64,000 nucleotides of DNA from Rhodococcus sp. ABRD24. Lineage in GTDB: Bacteria; Actinomycetota; Actinomycetes; Mycobacteriales; Mycobacteriaceae. Below the pieces are notes generated by a model. The model searched no databases. It saw only the letters and a list, made by a program, of their open reading frames with translations, and had not been told where the DNA came from. Made by a program: the position numbers and the translations under genes. Where the stretch lies: positions 3,038,001 to 3,102,000 of the forward strand of contig NZ_CP035319.1 in assembly GCF_004328705.1 (NCBI RefSeq), read 5' to 3'. Below are positions 51,326 through 63,025 of the stretch, piece after piece. Each line of letters begins with the position of its first letter. Position 1 is the stretch's first letter.

Positions 51326-53178
51326 CCATGCTCGATCTCGCCACCCGGATTGCCGATCCCTCCATCTACGGTTGGAAAGCTCACTACCTCAGCCGTTTGA
51401 TGGAGCAAGGTTTTGTCGTCCCTGGAGCCCTCGCGCTCGCCCCCGATGAAGTACCCGTTCTGTCGGGCATCAATTCTGAACTTGCCTATGCAGTGAGGAG
51501 TTCCGGACTGGCCGAAGACACCCATACCGGCTCGTATGCAGGTCATTTCAAGACGAACCTCGGCGTCCGAGGTCTCCGTAACCTACTCGCATCCATCGAT
51601 GAGGTGCGTATGAGTGGTGCTGGCGAGATGCCTATGGGGGTAGTCATTCAGGAGATGGTCGACAGACCGATCGTGTCGGGAGTTGCATTTTCTTGCCACC
51701 CGGTCACGCTCGCCCGCGATGTAGCAGTTGTGTCCTGGGTGCGCGGACTCGGCGAGGGTTTGGTCAGCGGTACGGCGATCGGTAATGACGTCGAGGTGCG
51801 CCTGCAGGACGGCGCCGTGTCCTCGGGCGAGTGGCCTCTTGGTGTCGGACTCCTGCGCGAACTTGCAGACATCCTCCGCAAGCTCGAAGACCTCGTGGGA
51901 CAGCCTGTGGACGTGGAGTGGTCGGTCACCGAATCTGAAACACTTGTGCTCCTACAGCTTCGGCCGATTGTCCTGCCGATACCCGGCGTCACCGACCTCG
52001 ATACGGTCGGCGCGTTCGCCAGTCTTCCGGCTGGCATTGCGTCGCATAGCAAACTATGGCTCCGTTCGGAGGCGACTCGTCTGGGTGTCCCCATGGCTCG
52101 TGCCCGGGCGATCCTGGCCACCGGGACGTCGGGCATTCCAACGGTCAGTCCCTTCCTGGCGAGCGACCACTCGGCGGGGCGCAGTGTGGTACTCCTGCAT
52201 CCAGCTCGGGTCGAGGGAAAGATTGTGCGCGAGTTCACGAAAGACTGCGCGACCGACGTCGAGTTCTTTGTGCGAGGATGCCAGCGCTACGCGATTCGAC
52301 AATATCCTCCCCAAGCCGGTGCTGCTCAGTCGATTGCACGTACTCTCGGGATGGGCCTCGAGCACGGACCAGTGGCATGTGTGATCGAGCAAGAGATTCT
52401 GCACGCCTACGCGACTGGGATTCTTCGTCGAACCCCCGATGGCTACCTCGTGGAGGCTGCTCTCGGTCACTTCGTGCCCAAGGGTTACATCCAGACATCT
52501 ACCTATGCACTCACGCAAGACCTTTCGGTCACGCTTCGTGACGAAGTACCGCAAAGCAAGGCGTACCACTTCCTGAACGGCCACGTCATAGTCGAGAGCC
52601 CTCCGTACGAACAACTAGTGCTCGCGGACTCCGATCTTCAACGTCTCGTCCGCGCCATGCTGCCGATTCTTGATCGACGCCCGGCCGTTGCCTTGGAGTT
52701 CGGGCTCCTGGGAAGTGCAGGAAACGAGTTGGAGCCCTACATGATCGATGTGGCCGAGAGTGACAGCGAGGTCGACGTCTTCTCCGTAGCAGACATTGAA
52801 CGGGGAGTCGTATCGGCGGGACGAGCGATGGGTCGCCTGGTCGATCTTCGAGTGGATGCTGTTCATGACGATCTCAATGCCCACCTGTACGACACCGCCC
52901 TGAACGGCGGCGCGGCATTGGGTCCGACCGTTTACATCGCGCGCCAAGCATCGATCGACCTGTTGCCACTCGTTCGTGCTGCGCATCCTTCGAGTGGCTT
53001 CATCTTCGAGAGAGCATCACTACTCGCCCATCTGCCAGTGGTGCTCAGGGAGCGCGGGCTGGCTGCCGTCACGCTTCCAGCCAAGGCCATCGACTCGCTG
53101 ATCGATCGGGCGGATCGGCTCGCTATCAACACATATGACGAGGAGATCGTCGTCCACCAGGAGGCGTCTGAAGCATGA
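51322..53178 (+). CDS. PEP-synthase/rifampin-phosphotransferase-like dikinase
   Basis: 618 residues. N-terminal ATP-grasp domain of the pyruvate phosphate dikinase family: ELAYAVRSSGLAEDTHTGSY, VIQEMVDRPIVSGVAFSCHP, DVEWSVTESETLVLLQLRPI. A central domain of about 300 residues is unlike PEP synthase. Near the C-terminus, GFIFERASLLAHLPVVLRER aligns with the swivelling phosphohistidine domain (His in LLAHL). The PEP-binding TIM barrel is absent. The order ATP domain, substrate domain, His domain is that of rifampin phosphotransferase and implies ATP + acceptor to AMP + phospho-acceptor + Pi. Acceptor unknown. Coupled to both neighbours by ATGA overlaps. Confidence 0.78.
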   Translation: MTMLDLATRIADPSIYGWKAHYLSRLMEQGFVVPGALALAPDEVPVLSGINSELAYAVRSSGLAEDTHTGSYAGHFKTNLGVRGLRNLLASIDEVRMSGAGEMPMGVVIQEMVDRPIVSGVAFSCHPVTLARDVAVVSWVRGLGEGLVSGTAIGNDVEVRLQDGAVSSGEWPLGVGLLRELADILRKLEDLVGQPVDVEWSVTESETLVLLQLRPIVLPIPGVTDLDTVGAFASLPAGIASHSKLWLRSEATRLGVPMARARAILATGTSGIPTVSPFLASDHSAGRSVVLLHPARVEGKIVREFTKDCATDVEFFVRGCQRYAIRQYPPQAGAAQSIARTLGMGLEHGPVACVIEQEILHAYATGILRRTPDGYLVEAALGHFVPKGYIQTSTYALTQDLSVTLRDEVPQSKAYHFLNGHVIVESPPYEQLVLADSDLQRLVRAMLPILDRRPAVALEFGLLGSAGNELEPYMIDVAESDSEVDVFSVADIERGVVSAGRAMGRLVDLRVDAVHDDLNAHLYDTALNGGAALGPTVYIARQASIDLLPLVRAAHPSSGFIFERASLLAHLPVVLRERGLAAVTLPAKAIDSLIDRADRLAINTYDEEIVVHQEASEA

Positions 53179-54101
53179 AGATCGTAACGACGTACAAGAA
53201 CCCTGATCTTGACGGGGTTGCATCTGCAATCGTCTACTCGGAGTATCTAGCCAGTGGCGATGTGCTGCCGCGGTTCGCGGGCAGCCTGAACATGGAGACC
53301 CGCGGTGTGCTGGCGGAGCTCCGGATGAGCGAGCCAGGTCTGTTGGAGGAAGTGAATGGCCTTCGATGGGACGACGTCGTCTTGGTGGACTGTCATCATC
53401 GTGCCCAACTTCCACACGTCGACGATCTGACAGCCGTATCCGTCGTGATCGATCATCACCCCGATGGCGACGCAAGTGCATTTCCTCACGCGGACATTCA
53501 GAATGAGCTCGTGGGAGCGGCCGCCACGCTCGTGGCGGAACGCATCGCAGCGCGTAGTGAAGCCGGGCTCGAGGGTCTAACGGCTGAACACGCCGTCCTT
53601 CTTGCCTGTGCAATCGCTTCGAACACACTCGACTTTGCGGCACCATCGGTGACGGCCCGAGATCGCGCTTCGTTCGAGGGCCTGGTGGCGGCATCGGGTC
53701 GGGGTGCACAGGTCGAAGCACTCACCAGCAAGATGCGCATCTGGCGTCAGACGTTTCTGTCCTTGCCTACCAAAGAAGCAGTACAGCAAGACATCAAGGT
53801 GATCGACGGCTCGTTCGGCCAGATCGCCGTCTCCCAACTCGAAGCTGACGGCGCGAGCAATCTGCTCGATCGGGAGGATCTGCTCGAAAACCTGGAGCAG
53901 CTCATCGAGGAGATGGATGTCGATGCAAGCTTGCTGAGTTTGGTAGACACGGCAATGGGCACAACCACTTTGGTGACTGCGGATCCGCGTGTTCGTGAGC
54001 TGCTGATGACCCTGTCGCCTCAGGTTGTCGGCACCGTCACACTGCGTCTGCCATTCGTAGCGCTCCGCAAGACGCATGTCATCCCAGCGCTTACCCGTTG
54101 A
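53175..54101 (+). CDS. DHH-DHHA2 phosphoesterase (family II pyrophosphatase-like) with altered metal ligands
   Basis: 308 residues. DHH domain with KNPDLDGVAS (Asp11, Asp13), DCHH (72-75) and DHHPDG (93-98); the C-terminal DHHA2 domain ends LRKTHVIPAL, like the SRKKQ substrate loop of family II inorganic pyrophosphatases. Two pyrophosphatase metal ligands differ: the His before NPD is Tyr7, and the Asp of SDTL is Asn150 (ASNTLDF). It may hydrolyse PPi from the upstream nucleotidyltransferase, or another phosphate ester. Last gene of the operon; a hairpin overlaps its stop. Confidence 0.82.
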   Translation: MKIVTTYKNPDLDGVASAIVYSEYLASGDVLPRFAGSLNMETRGVLAELRMSEPGLLEEVNGLRWDDVVLVDCHHRAQLPHVDDLTAVSVVIDHHPDGDASAFPHADIQNELVGAAATLVAERIAARSEAGLEGLTAEHAVLLACAIASNTLDFAAPSVTARDRASFEGLVAASGRGAQVEALTSKMRIWRQTFLSLPTKEAVQQDIKVIDGSFGQIAVSQLEADGASNLLDREDLLENLEQLIEEMDVDASLLSLVDTAMGTTTLVTADPRVRELLMTLSPQVVGTVTLRLPFVALRKTHVIPALTR

Positions 54102-54118
54102 CGAGAGCCGTCAACGGG
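54094..54118 (+). terminator. Hairpin overlapping stop codon of DHH gene
   Basis: CCCGTTGAC (54094-54102) pairs with GTCAACGGG (54110-54118) around GAGAGCC. The TGA stop lies inside the left arm. Ends the four-gene operon. Confidence 0.75.
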
Positions 54119-54420
54119 CGTGTCGCCGGATCTCAGGTGTGAGGAGGGTTGCCGGGTTGCGGTCTGGCCGTCATCGCCCCGCTGGCGGTCTCGGTCCAGA
54201 TCCGCGAGTGCATCGTCCGAGACAAGGACGGTGCGCCCGATCCGTGGGTTCACGTCGTCAGACGCAGAATCGAGGACGGTGTCGGCCCGCCTCGATGACA
54301 GGGGCATAGCGCTGAACCCACTGAGGATGCTTCTTGTGCCCAGCCTTTGTCGGCGTGTGGGAGAGAGCTGAACCTGGGGGAGGCCTTGTCCTCGGGGCCG
54401 GGTGAGCGGACGCTCGAACT
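54119..54420. other. Intergenic stretch without recognisable gene
   Basis: About 300 bp between the operon hairpin and the methyltransferase. Short frames on both strands show no family pattern. No repeat, RNA structure or clear promoter was seen apart from what must drive the methyltransferase. Confidence 0.5.
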
Positions 54421-55257
54421 ATGAGCGAATCACTTGTAGCGAAGGAAGCAGATCGCGCGCTCAAGGCGAAGCACCGCGCGGTGTGGGCGTCGGGGGACTA
54501 CCCGTCTGTTGCGGCTGACGTCATCCCGGATCTGGGTGCGGTTCTGGTCCGGGCGTGCGGTGTGCACGACGGGCAGCGGGTGCTGGACGTGGCGGCCGGG
54601 ACGGGCAACGCGGCGATCCCCGCGGCGTTGACCGGGGCGCGTGTTGTCGCGTCCGACCTCACCCCGGAGCTGTTCGGCGCGGGCCGCCGAGTGGCCGAGA
54701 AGCGCGGCGCTCGACTCGACTGGCGTGAGGGCGATGCCGAGGGGCTGCCGTTTGCCGATGACGAGTTCGATGTCGTGCTCTCGTGCGTCGGGGTGATGTT
54801 CGCGCCGCATCACCGGCGGGCCGCCGATGAACTGGTCAGGGTGTGCAAACCGGGCGGGCCGATCGGTCTGCTGAACTGGACACCCGCCGGCTTCATCGGG
54901 CGAATGTTCGCGGTCATGAAGCCGTTCGCGCCACCTCCTCCACCCGGGGCGCAGCCGCCGCCACTATGGGGCGACGAACCTCACGTCCGTGAGCTACTCG
55001 GGGGCCGGGTCACCGACGTCGTGGCACAGCAAGACACTGTCCGGGTGGACTGTTTCGACGGCCCCGAGGCGTTCCGCGACTACTTCAAGGCCAACTACGG
55101 TCCGACGATCGCGGTGTACAAGGCCATTGCCGACGATCCGGACAAGGTTGCGGCGCTCGACCGCGCCCTCGCCGACCTCGCCCGGCAGTTCGACGTCGAC
55201 GGCGGGTCGTTCGCGATGGACTGGGAGTATCTGCTGCTCACCGCGCGTAAGGGCTAG
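54421..55257 (+). CDS. Class I SAM-dependent methyltransferase
   Basis: 278 residues. SAM motif I VLDVAAGTGNAAIPAA, acidic residue after motif II (VVASDLTPELF), DAEGLPFADDEFDVVLSCVG and ELVRVCKPGGPIGLLNWTP: a UbiE/Methyltransf_11 type enzyme. The C-terminal part contains a Pro-rich loop (FAPPPPPGAQPPPLWGDEP). Substrate unknown. Stand-alone gene, followed by a strong inverted repeat. Confidence 0.9.
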   Translation: MSESLVAKEADRALKAKHRAVWASGDYPSVAADVIPDLGAVLVRACGVHDGQRVLDVAAGTGNAAIPAALTGARVVASDLTPELFGAGRRVAEKRGARLDWREGDAEGLPFADDEFDVVLSCVGVMFAPHHRRAADELVRVCKPGGPIGLLNWTPAGFIGRMFAVMKPFAPPPPPGAQPPPLWGDEPHVRELLGGRVTDVVAQQDTVRVDCFDGPEAFRDYFKANYGPTIAVYKAIADDPDKVAALDRALADLARQFDVDGGSFAMDWEYLLLTARKG

Positions 55258-55309
55258 CGCCCTGTGCGTGCTTGGAGAGGGTAGGCACTCGCCAACCACG
55301 CACAGGGCG
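55258..55309 (+). terminator. 13-bp inverted repeat between methyltransferase and tgt
   Basis: CGCCCTGTGCGTG (55258-55270) and CACGCACAGGGCG (55297-55309) with a 26-nt spacer, starting right after the stop codon. Terminator-like, without a T-run; it ends 27 bp before the tgt start. Confidence 0.6.
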
Positions 55310-55324
55310 GAGGGGGCGTTGTGA

Positions 55325-57321
<1,997 letters not shown>

Positions 57322-57376
57322 GACGACATCCAAGCACCCGCGGCTGCGTGACAGCGATTCGCATCCCACCCCTGCC

Positions 57377-57436
57377 CGTTTTGCGCACTTATCGCTGATT
57401 CCCGAGTGTTCCGGAGAGCGACAAGTGCGCAAAACG
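57377..57436. repeat. Long imperfect inverted repeat, 20-bp arms
   Basis: CGTTTTGCGCACTTATCGCT (57377-57396) faces AGCGACAAGTGCGCAAAACG (57417-57436), 19 of 20 positions pairing, with a 20-nt loop containing CCGAGTGTTCCGG. Located between two minus-strand genes. Could be a terminator for upstream transcription or a genome-dispersed REP-like element. Confidence 0.7.
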
Positions 57437-57456
57437 AGCCTGGAGTGGAGTTTGTC

Positions 57457-58359
57457 CTACGGCGCGACGGGCCCCTGCACGGTGACCCGGTACGCGTAGG
57501 TGGACGCGATGATCGTGACCGGAATGGTCACGAGCAGGCCGACGAGGCAGAGGAGCAAGCCGACGAGGTTCAGGAAGAACAGCGCGATCGCCAGGAGCAG
57601 CAACGGGCCCCAGTTCGACGAGATCGCCCGGAAGCTGGACTTGATCGCGGTGATCGCGTCCTGATCCTGGTCGACCACGAACTCGAGCGTCCACCATGTC
57701 AGGAAGGCGAGGATGAGGCCCGGGATGATCAGGAGAACGAAGCCGACAGTGGTCATCAAGCCCACGAGGAAGCTCGCGATGATGATTGCGCCGACGTTCT
57801 TGAACTCGAAGAACGATCCGAACCCCGGGGGACGGCCGTCCGTCTCGTGCAGTGCGCCCCGGATCAGGGCGGCGCTGATCAGATAGCCGACGATCGTCAT
57901 GATGATGTTGCCGATGATCTGCCACACGCTGAACGACGACGCGACCAGGTCGCTGAAGTCCTCGAACTCTCGGTTGCTGCCGAAGCTGAACGGCAGCGAC
58001 ACCAGAAAGGAGATCAGGGCGGCCACGAGCAGAATGCCGATCCAGACACCGGGGTTGGCCTTGAACTTGTTCCAGCCGTAAGAGAGCGCGGCGCCGACCG
58101 TCACCTCACTGGGCGGAGGACCGGCGGGCTGCTGGCCGTATCCGGAGTCGAATGCAGGCGGAGGCGGCGGGTAACCGCCGGGAGGCGGAGGCGGCGGGTA
58201 ACCGCCGGGAGGCGGGAAACTGCCCCCGGGCGGCGGCGGAGGCGGCGGGTAGCCCCCGGGCGGCGGGTAGCCACCCGGCGGCGGGGTTCCACCGGGCTGC
58301 CACGGCTCGTTGTTGCCGCCCCCGGGGTTCTGATTCGGGTCTTGTCCACCAGTGGTCAT
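57457..58359 (-). CDS. Membrane protein with Pro/Gly-rich N-terminal repeats
   Basis: 300 residues. The first 85 are repeats of PPPGGYP type, presumably disordered in the cytoplasm. Then come about five helices: VWIGILLVAALISFLVSLPF, VWQIIGNIIMTIVGYLISAA, AIIIASFLVGLMTTVGFVLL, IPGLILAFLTWWTLEFVV and LLLLAIALFFLNLVGLLLCL. Similar architecture to DUF975/glycerophosphodiester-phosphodiesterase membrane domains of actinobacteria. Function unknown. Separate transcription unit between the queuosine genes. Confidence 0.82.
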   Translation of the reverse strand: MTTGGQDPNQNPGGGNNEPWQPGGTPPPGGYPPPGGYPPPPPPPGGSFPPPGGYPPPPPPGGYPPPPPAFDSGYGQQPAGPPPSEVTVGAALSYGWNKFKANPGVWIGILLVAALISFLVSLPFSFGSNREFEDFSDLVASSFSVWQIIGNIIMTIVGYLISAALIRGALHETDGRPPGFGSFFEFKNVGAIIIASFLVGLMTTVGFVLLIIPGLILAFLTWWTLEFVVDQDQDAITAIKSSFRAISSNWGPLLLLAIALFFLNLVGLLLCLVGLLVTIPVTIIASTYAYRVTVQGPVAP

Positions 58360-58463
58360 GTGTGCACCTGGGTCTCGTCGGATACTGCTCACGGCGAAGA
58401 TCGAACTTCTGGTTCGAAACATTACGTGGCGAGTGGTCGTTTCGCTGGGTCGACACGTGGTGC

Positions 58464-59378
58464 TCAGATGCCGGCAATCCAGGGAGTCAAGGGGATTTGC
58501 AGCGGTTCCCACCGATCCAGGAGTTGGGACAGGGAGACGGACTCGCCTTCGTCGGCCAGCCCGAGCGACCGCGCGAGTAGGTCCAGCACATCCTGTGGGG
58601 TTCGGCCAAGTGCGGCCTGATCCGCGAGGGTGACGGCGCCGTCGCGCTTGGCCAGGCGCCTGCCGGCGGCGTTGAGGGCCAGCGGGACATGCGCGTATGT
58701 CGGTGCGGGCAACCCTAGCGATCCGGCGAGGTAGGCCTGGCGCGGCGCCGATGAGAGCAAGTCGTCGCCGCGCACCACCTGGTCGATGCCTTGTGCGGCA
58801 TCGTCGACCACGACGGCGAGGTTGTAGGCGGGGATGCCGTCCCCGCGGCGCAGCACCAGGTCGTCGACGGTGCCGGTGTAGCTGCCGTGCAGCACGTCCT
58901 CGACGGTGAACGAGTCGATACCCGACCGTAATCGCAGCGCCGGTGGGCGCCCACTGGCTCGGCGCTCCTCCCGTTGCGCGGGGGTGAGATCCCGACACGT
59001 GCCCGGGTAGGCGCCGGCGGGGGCATGCGGCGCCGAGGCTGCCCGCAGGATCTCCCTGCGAGTGCAAAAGCACTCGTATGTCCGTCCGGCACGCTGTAGG
59101 CGGGCGATGGCGGCGTCATACAGCGGGAGACGCTCGGACTGGCGGACGACGTCGTCGTCCCAGTCCAGGCCGAGGGCCGCGAGATCGGCGAGTTGACGTT
59201 CCTCGGCTCCGGGTCGCACCCGGTCGAGGTCCTCGACGCGCAGCAGGAATCGGCGTCCGGTCGATCGCGCGAACAACCACGCGAGTAACGCGGTGCGGAG
59301 GTTGCCCAGGTGAAGGTCGCCGGAGGGGCTCGGGGCGAATCGTCCGGCTTGTGACGATCCGTCGACCTCGTTTGGCAT
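58464..59378 (-). CDS. gluQ: Glutamyl-Q tRNA(Asp) synthetase
   Basis: 304 residues, a GluRS catalytic core without anticodon-binding domain. ATP motifs [13 protein letters not shown] (HLGN 23-26) and KRDGA (244-248, KMSKS-like); zinc ligands Cys103, Cys105, Tyr124, Cys128 in the inserted domain. Attaches glutamate to the queuosine base at position 34 of tRNA-Asp, completing glutamyl-queuosine. Its location near tgt and the precursor transporter makes a coherent Q-salvage and hypermodification set. Confidence 0.92.
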   Translation of the reverse strand: MPNEVDGSSQAGRFAPSPSGDLHLGNLRTALLAWLFARSTGRRFLLRVEDLDRVRPGAEERQLADLAALGLDWDDDVVRQSERLPLYDAAIARLQRAGRTYECFCTRREILRAASAPHAPAGAYPGTCRDLTPAQREERRASGRPPALRLRSGIDSFTVEDVLHGSYTGTVDDLVLRRGDGIPAYNLAVVVDDAAQGIDQVVRGDDLLSSAPRQAYLAGSLGLPAPTYAHVPLALNAAGRRLAKRDGAVTLADQAALGRTPQDVLDLLARSLGLADEGESVSLSQLLDRWEPLQIPLTPWIAGI

Positions 59379-59571
59379 TGCTGCAGCTTATCGAGGTCGT
59401 TTCCGGCCCGGCCGGCACCGTGGATTCCATAGCCAACGACGGATGGAAGGCGTAGCGTCCTGGGTGCTGAGCCTGTGTCGGTGGCCGCCTGCGAGCAGAG
59501 CTTTCGTGCAGACCACGACCGGCTGTGCCTTGACGAGGAGCGTGCCCGCTGGCACGCGGTCAGGAGGAGCG

Positions 59572-61371
59572 GTGGCGACCGTCGAATTCCATCCCGTAGC
59601 TGTCCGACCGTATCCGCCGCGACGCGCGCGCAAGGGCGAATTCATCTTTCGGATCATCACCACCACCGATCCCAAGTTGCTCGGGATCATGTACCTGATC
59701 ACGTCATTCGCGTTCTTCATGCTCGGCGGATTGCTGGCGCTGCTGATGCGTGCGGAGTTGGCGCTGCCGGGGCTGCAGTTCCTGTCGAACGAGCAGTACA
59801 ACCAGCTGTTCACGATGCACGGCACGATCATGCTGCTGCTGTACGCGACGCCCATCGTGTTCGGATTCGCGAACTACATCCTGCCGCTGCAGATCGGCGC
59901 CCCCGATGTGGCATTCCCACGCCTCAATGCGTTCAGCTACTGGCTGTACCTGTTCGGTGCCCTCGTCGCGTCCGCCGGCTTCATCACCCCGGGTGGTGCG
60001 GCGGACTTCGGTTGGACCGCCTACACGCCGCTGTCGGATGCGGTGCACTCACCCGGCATGGGCGGCAACCTGTGGATCATGGGGCTCGCCATAGCCGGCC
60101 TCGGCACCATTCTGGGCGCGGTCAACATGATCACCACCGTCATCTGCCTGCGCGCCCCGGGCATGACCATGTTCCGGATGCCGATCTTCACGTGGAACAT
60201 CTTCATCACCAGCATCCTGATCCTGATCGCGTTCCCGATCCTCACGGCGGCACTGATGGGGTTGTTCGCCGATCGCCAGTTGGGCGCACACGTGTACGAC
60301 CCCGGAACCGGCGGAGTGATCCTGTGGCAGCACCTGTTCTGGTTCTTCGGCCACCCCGAGGTCTACATCGTGGCGCTGCCGTTCTTCGGCATCGTCTCGG
60401 AGATCTTCCCGGTGTTCTCGCGTAAACCGATCTTCGGTTACACCGGCCTGGTGTACGCGACCATCGCAATCTCGGCTCTATCCGTGGCCGTATGGGCGCA
60501 CCACATGTATGCGACGGGAGCCGTTCTGCTGCCGTTCTTCTCGTTCATGACATTCCTCATCGCGGTTCCGACCGGCGTGAAGTTCTTCAACTGGATCGGC
60601 ACGATGTGGAAGGGCCAGTTGACGTTCGAATCCCCGATGCTCTTCTCGGTCGGCTTCCTGGTGACCTTCCTCTTCGGCGGTCTGTCGGGCGTGCTGCTCG
60701 CGAGCCCGCCGATCGACTTCCACGTCACCGACTCGTACTTCGTGATCGCCCACTTCCACTATGTACTCTTCGGCACCATCGTGTTCGCCACCTACGCGGG
60801 CATCTACTTCTGGTTCCCGAAGATGACGGGACGGTTCCTCGACGAGCGACTCGGCAAGTGGCACTTCTGGTTGACCTTCCTCGGTTTCCACGCCACCTTC
60901 CTGGTGCAGCACTGGCTCGGTGCGGAGGGCATGCCGCGCCGTTACGCCGACTACCTCCCGTCCGACGGCTTCACCGTCCTGAATTCGCTGTCGACAGTAG
61001 GCTCGTTCATCCTGGGCGCCTCGACGCTGCCGTTCCTGTGGAACGTCTTCAAGAGCTACCGCTACGGGCAGGTCGTCACCGCCGACGACCCGTGGGGCTA
61101 CGGCAACTCGCTCGAATGGGCCACCAGTTGCCCGCCGCCGCGGCACAACTTCACCGAGCTGCCCCGGATCCGCAGTGAGCGTCCGGCATTCGAGCTGCAC
61201 TACCCGCACATGGTCGAGCGGCTACGTGCCGAGGCTCACGTCGGTCCGGGCAGTGCCGGCCGGCAGGTGACTGCGGTAATCGAGAGCAGTGACCGGGAGG
61301 CGGACAGCGATCGTGAGCCGCCGCCCGAGGAGGAGCAGCGCGGATTGGGCCGGCACCGCGACGACACCTGA
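59572..61371 (+). CDS. ctaD: Cytochrome c oxidase subunit I (aa3 type)
   Basis: 599 residues, 12 helices. Haem and copper sites: [11 protein letters not shown] (low-spin haem His), [16 protein letters not shown] (His-Tyr cross-link pair), AHHMYATG (CuB) and [11 protein letters not shown] (haem a/a3). Reduces O2 in the actinobacterial bcc-aa3 supercomplex. GTG 59572 with AGGAGGAG just upstream; sequence before it is not conserved. The last 50 residues are hydrophilic. Subunits II/III are not in the window, as is usual in this group. Confidence 0.95.
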   Translation: MATVEFHPVAVRPYPPRRARKGEFIFRIITTTDPKLLGIMYLITSFAFFMLGGLLALLMRAELALPGLQFLSNEQYNQLFTMHGTIMLLLYATPIVFGFANYILPLQIGAPDVAFPRLNAFSYWLYLFGALVASAGFITPGGAADFGWTAYTPLSDAVHSPGMGGNLWIMGLAIAGLGTILGAVNMITTVICLRAPGMTMFRMPIFTWNIFITSILILIAFPILTAALMGLFADRQLGAHVYDPGTGGVILWQHLFWFFGHPEVYIVALPFFGIVSEIFPVFSRKPIFGYTGLVYATIAISALSVAVWAHHMYATGAVLLPFFSFMTFLIAVPTGVKFFNWIGTMWKGQLTFESPMLFSVGFLVTFLFGGLSGVLLASPPIDFHVTDSYFVIAHFHYVLFGTIVFATYAGIYFWFPKMTGRFLDERLGKWHFWLTFLGFHATFLVQHWLGAEGMPRRYADYLPSDGFTVLNSLSTVGSFILGASTLPFLWNVFKSYRYGQVVTADDPWGYGNSLEWATSCPPPRHNFTELPRIRSERPAFELHYPHMVERLRAEAHVGPGSAGRQVTAVIESSDREADSDREPPPEEEQRGLGRHRDDT

Positions 61372-61386
61372 ACCCGGCGCCGCCGG

Positions 61387-61944
61387 TCAGGCGCTGCGGC
61401 CGAGGGCGGCGAGAACCCGGGTCTGGTGGTCCGCCTCGGCCGGCACGGCGATCGCGGGGCCGCACACCCCGTCCATGCGAAGGGAGTCGCCAAGTTGGGC
61501 GATGACCGCGTCGGCCAACGCGAGGTCCTCGGCCGGGATTGTCTCGTCCAGTCCCGCGGCTCGGGCGATGTCCCAGCCGTGGACGATGAGGTCGAAGCAG
61601 TAGAAGGTGCGCACGGTCGACGACAGGTCGGTGCGTCCGAAGTGGCCGTCATACTCGAGGCTCGCTTTGGACGGATCGTCGAGGATGGCCTGCACTGCGT
61701 TTCGCGTGTGGTGCCATGCGGCGGCCGGGTCGGTCTCCGTCGACGGGCCCTCCGGGATGGACAGGCCCACGACACCCATCATGTGGGCCTGCGTTTCGAC
61801 GATGTGTGCCACGACGTCGCGGGTGCTCCAACCGTCACACGGCGAGGGACTTTCCCAGCGGTCGGCAGGGACCGCGTCGATGCGGTCGGTGAGGGCTGCG
61901 GCAAGCCGCCGGTACAGGTCTGGGGTGGATTCGGTGGTCATCAT
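61387..61944 (-). CDS. TIGR03086-family metal-binding (maleylpyruvate-isomerase/DinB-like) protein
   Basis: 185 residues, four-helix-bundle type. CDGWSTRDVVAHIVETQAHM and FDLIVHGWDIARAAGLDETI carry the three metal-binding His positions of the mycothiol-dependent isomerase-like group. May be a mycothiol-dependent transferase or isomerase; reaction unknown. ATG 61944 has GAGGCGAGGAG upstream. Convergent with ctaD and separated by 19 bp from the ABC gene. Confidence 0.85.
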   Translation of the reverse strand: MMTTESTPDLYRRLAAALTDRIDAVPADRWESPSPCDGWSTRDVVAHIVETQAHMMGVVGLSIPEGPSTETDPAAAWHHTRNAVQAILDDPSKASLEYDGHFGRTDLSSTVRTFYCFDLIVHGWDIARAAGLDETIPAEDLALADAVIAQLGDSLRMDGVCGPAIAVPAEADHQTRVLAALGRSA

Positions 61945-61963
61945 GCGGCTGATTCTCCTCGCC

Positions 61964-63025
61964 TCAGTCGGTTTGGGCGAACGCTGCGCCCTCGCCGAAC
62001 ACCTCGATTGACACCGCGGCGCCGACGTGCGGGGTGTGCGTGCTCGCCTGGCGCACCCGGATCTCGGTGTGGGTGGCGTCGAGAGTGATGTCGAGCATGG
62101 CCTGTGAACCCAGGAACTCGATGCTGCGGACCGTCCCCGTCCGGGCTCCGGACTTCTCGGGGGCCATCTCGGTCGCCACGATCTGTTCGGGGCGCAGCAG
62201 CACCCGGGCTGGTCCGTGGAAGGTGCTCTCCTGCACGGGGATCGGACCCAACGCTGTCTCGGCGATGCCATCCGCGATCACGGCCGGCAGCAGGACGCAC
62301 TCGCCGAGGAACTCCGCGGTGAACACGTCGACCGGAGACCGGTAGAGCTGTTCGGGTGTGCCCACCTGCGTGAAGCGTCCGGTGCGCATCACCGCGACCT
62401 GGCCGGCGAAGGTCAGTGCCTCCTCCTGATCGTGCGTGACCAGCAGGGTTGTCACGCCTGCAGCCTCGAGCGTTGCCGCCACCGACTTTCGAGTGGTTAC
62501 GCGCAGGCCCGCGTCGAGCGCGCTGAACGGCTCGTCGAGCAGCATGACCTCCGGATCCCGGGCCAGGGCGCGGGCGAGGGCGACGCGTTGCTGCTGGCCG
62601 CCGGACAGCTCATGCGGGCGCCGACGCCCGTACGAGCTGTCGAGTGAGACCATCTCGAGTAGTTCCGTGACCCGCCGCTCGGCCGCTTTGCGGCCGTGCA
62701 ATCGGGGCCCGTTGAGCCCATACGCGATGTTCCCGGCGACGGTGAGGTGTGGGAACAGCGCACCGTCCTGTGCGACGTATCCGACGCGCCGACGGTGCGC
62801 GGGCACCATCTTCCCGCCGCCGGCCACGACGGATCCGGCGATGGACACCGTTCCGTCATCGGGGCGTTCGAACCCGGCGATGATGCGGAGCAGGGTGGTC
62901 TTACCGCAGCCAGACGCACCGACGACTGCCGTGATCGAGCCGTGCTCCACCTCCAGGCTCACCTCGCGCAGCACGTCCGTCGGTCCGAACGATTTCGACA
63001 CTTTGTCGATCACGATTTCGCTCAC
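61964..63025 (-). CDS. FbpC-type iron(III) ABC importer ATPase
   Basis: 353 residues. Walker [11 protein letters not shown]-loop [14 protein letters not shown], signature [16 protein letters not shown], Walker [18 protein letters not shown]-loop VTHDQEEAL, then a C-terminal TOBE-type regulatory domain ([11 protein letters not shown]). Pattern fits the FbpC/FutC/PotA group; pairing with a fused two-domain permease favours ferric iron. The GTG start at 63025 overlaps the permease stop (GTGA). Confidence 0.88.
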   Translation of the reverse strand: MSEIVIDKVSKSFGPTDVLREVSLEVEHGSITAVVGASGCGKTTLLRIIAGFERPDDGTVSIAGSVVAGGGKMVPAHRRRVGYVAQDGALFPHLTVAGNIAYGLNGPRLHGRKAAERRVTELLEMVSLDSSYGRRRPHELSGGQQQRVALARALARDPEVMLLDEPFSALDAGLRVTTRKSVAATLEAAGVTTLLVTHDQEEALTFAGQVAVMRTGRFTQVGTPEQLYRSPVDVFTAEFLGECVLLPAVIADGIAETALGPIPVQESTFHGPARVLLRPEQIVATEMAPEKSGARTGTVRSIEFLGSQAMLDITLDATHTEIRVRQASTHTPHVGAAVSIEVFGEGAAFAQTD

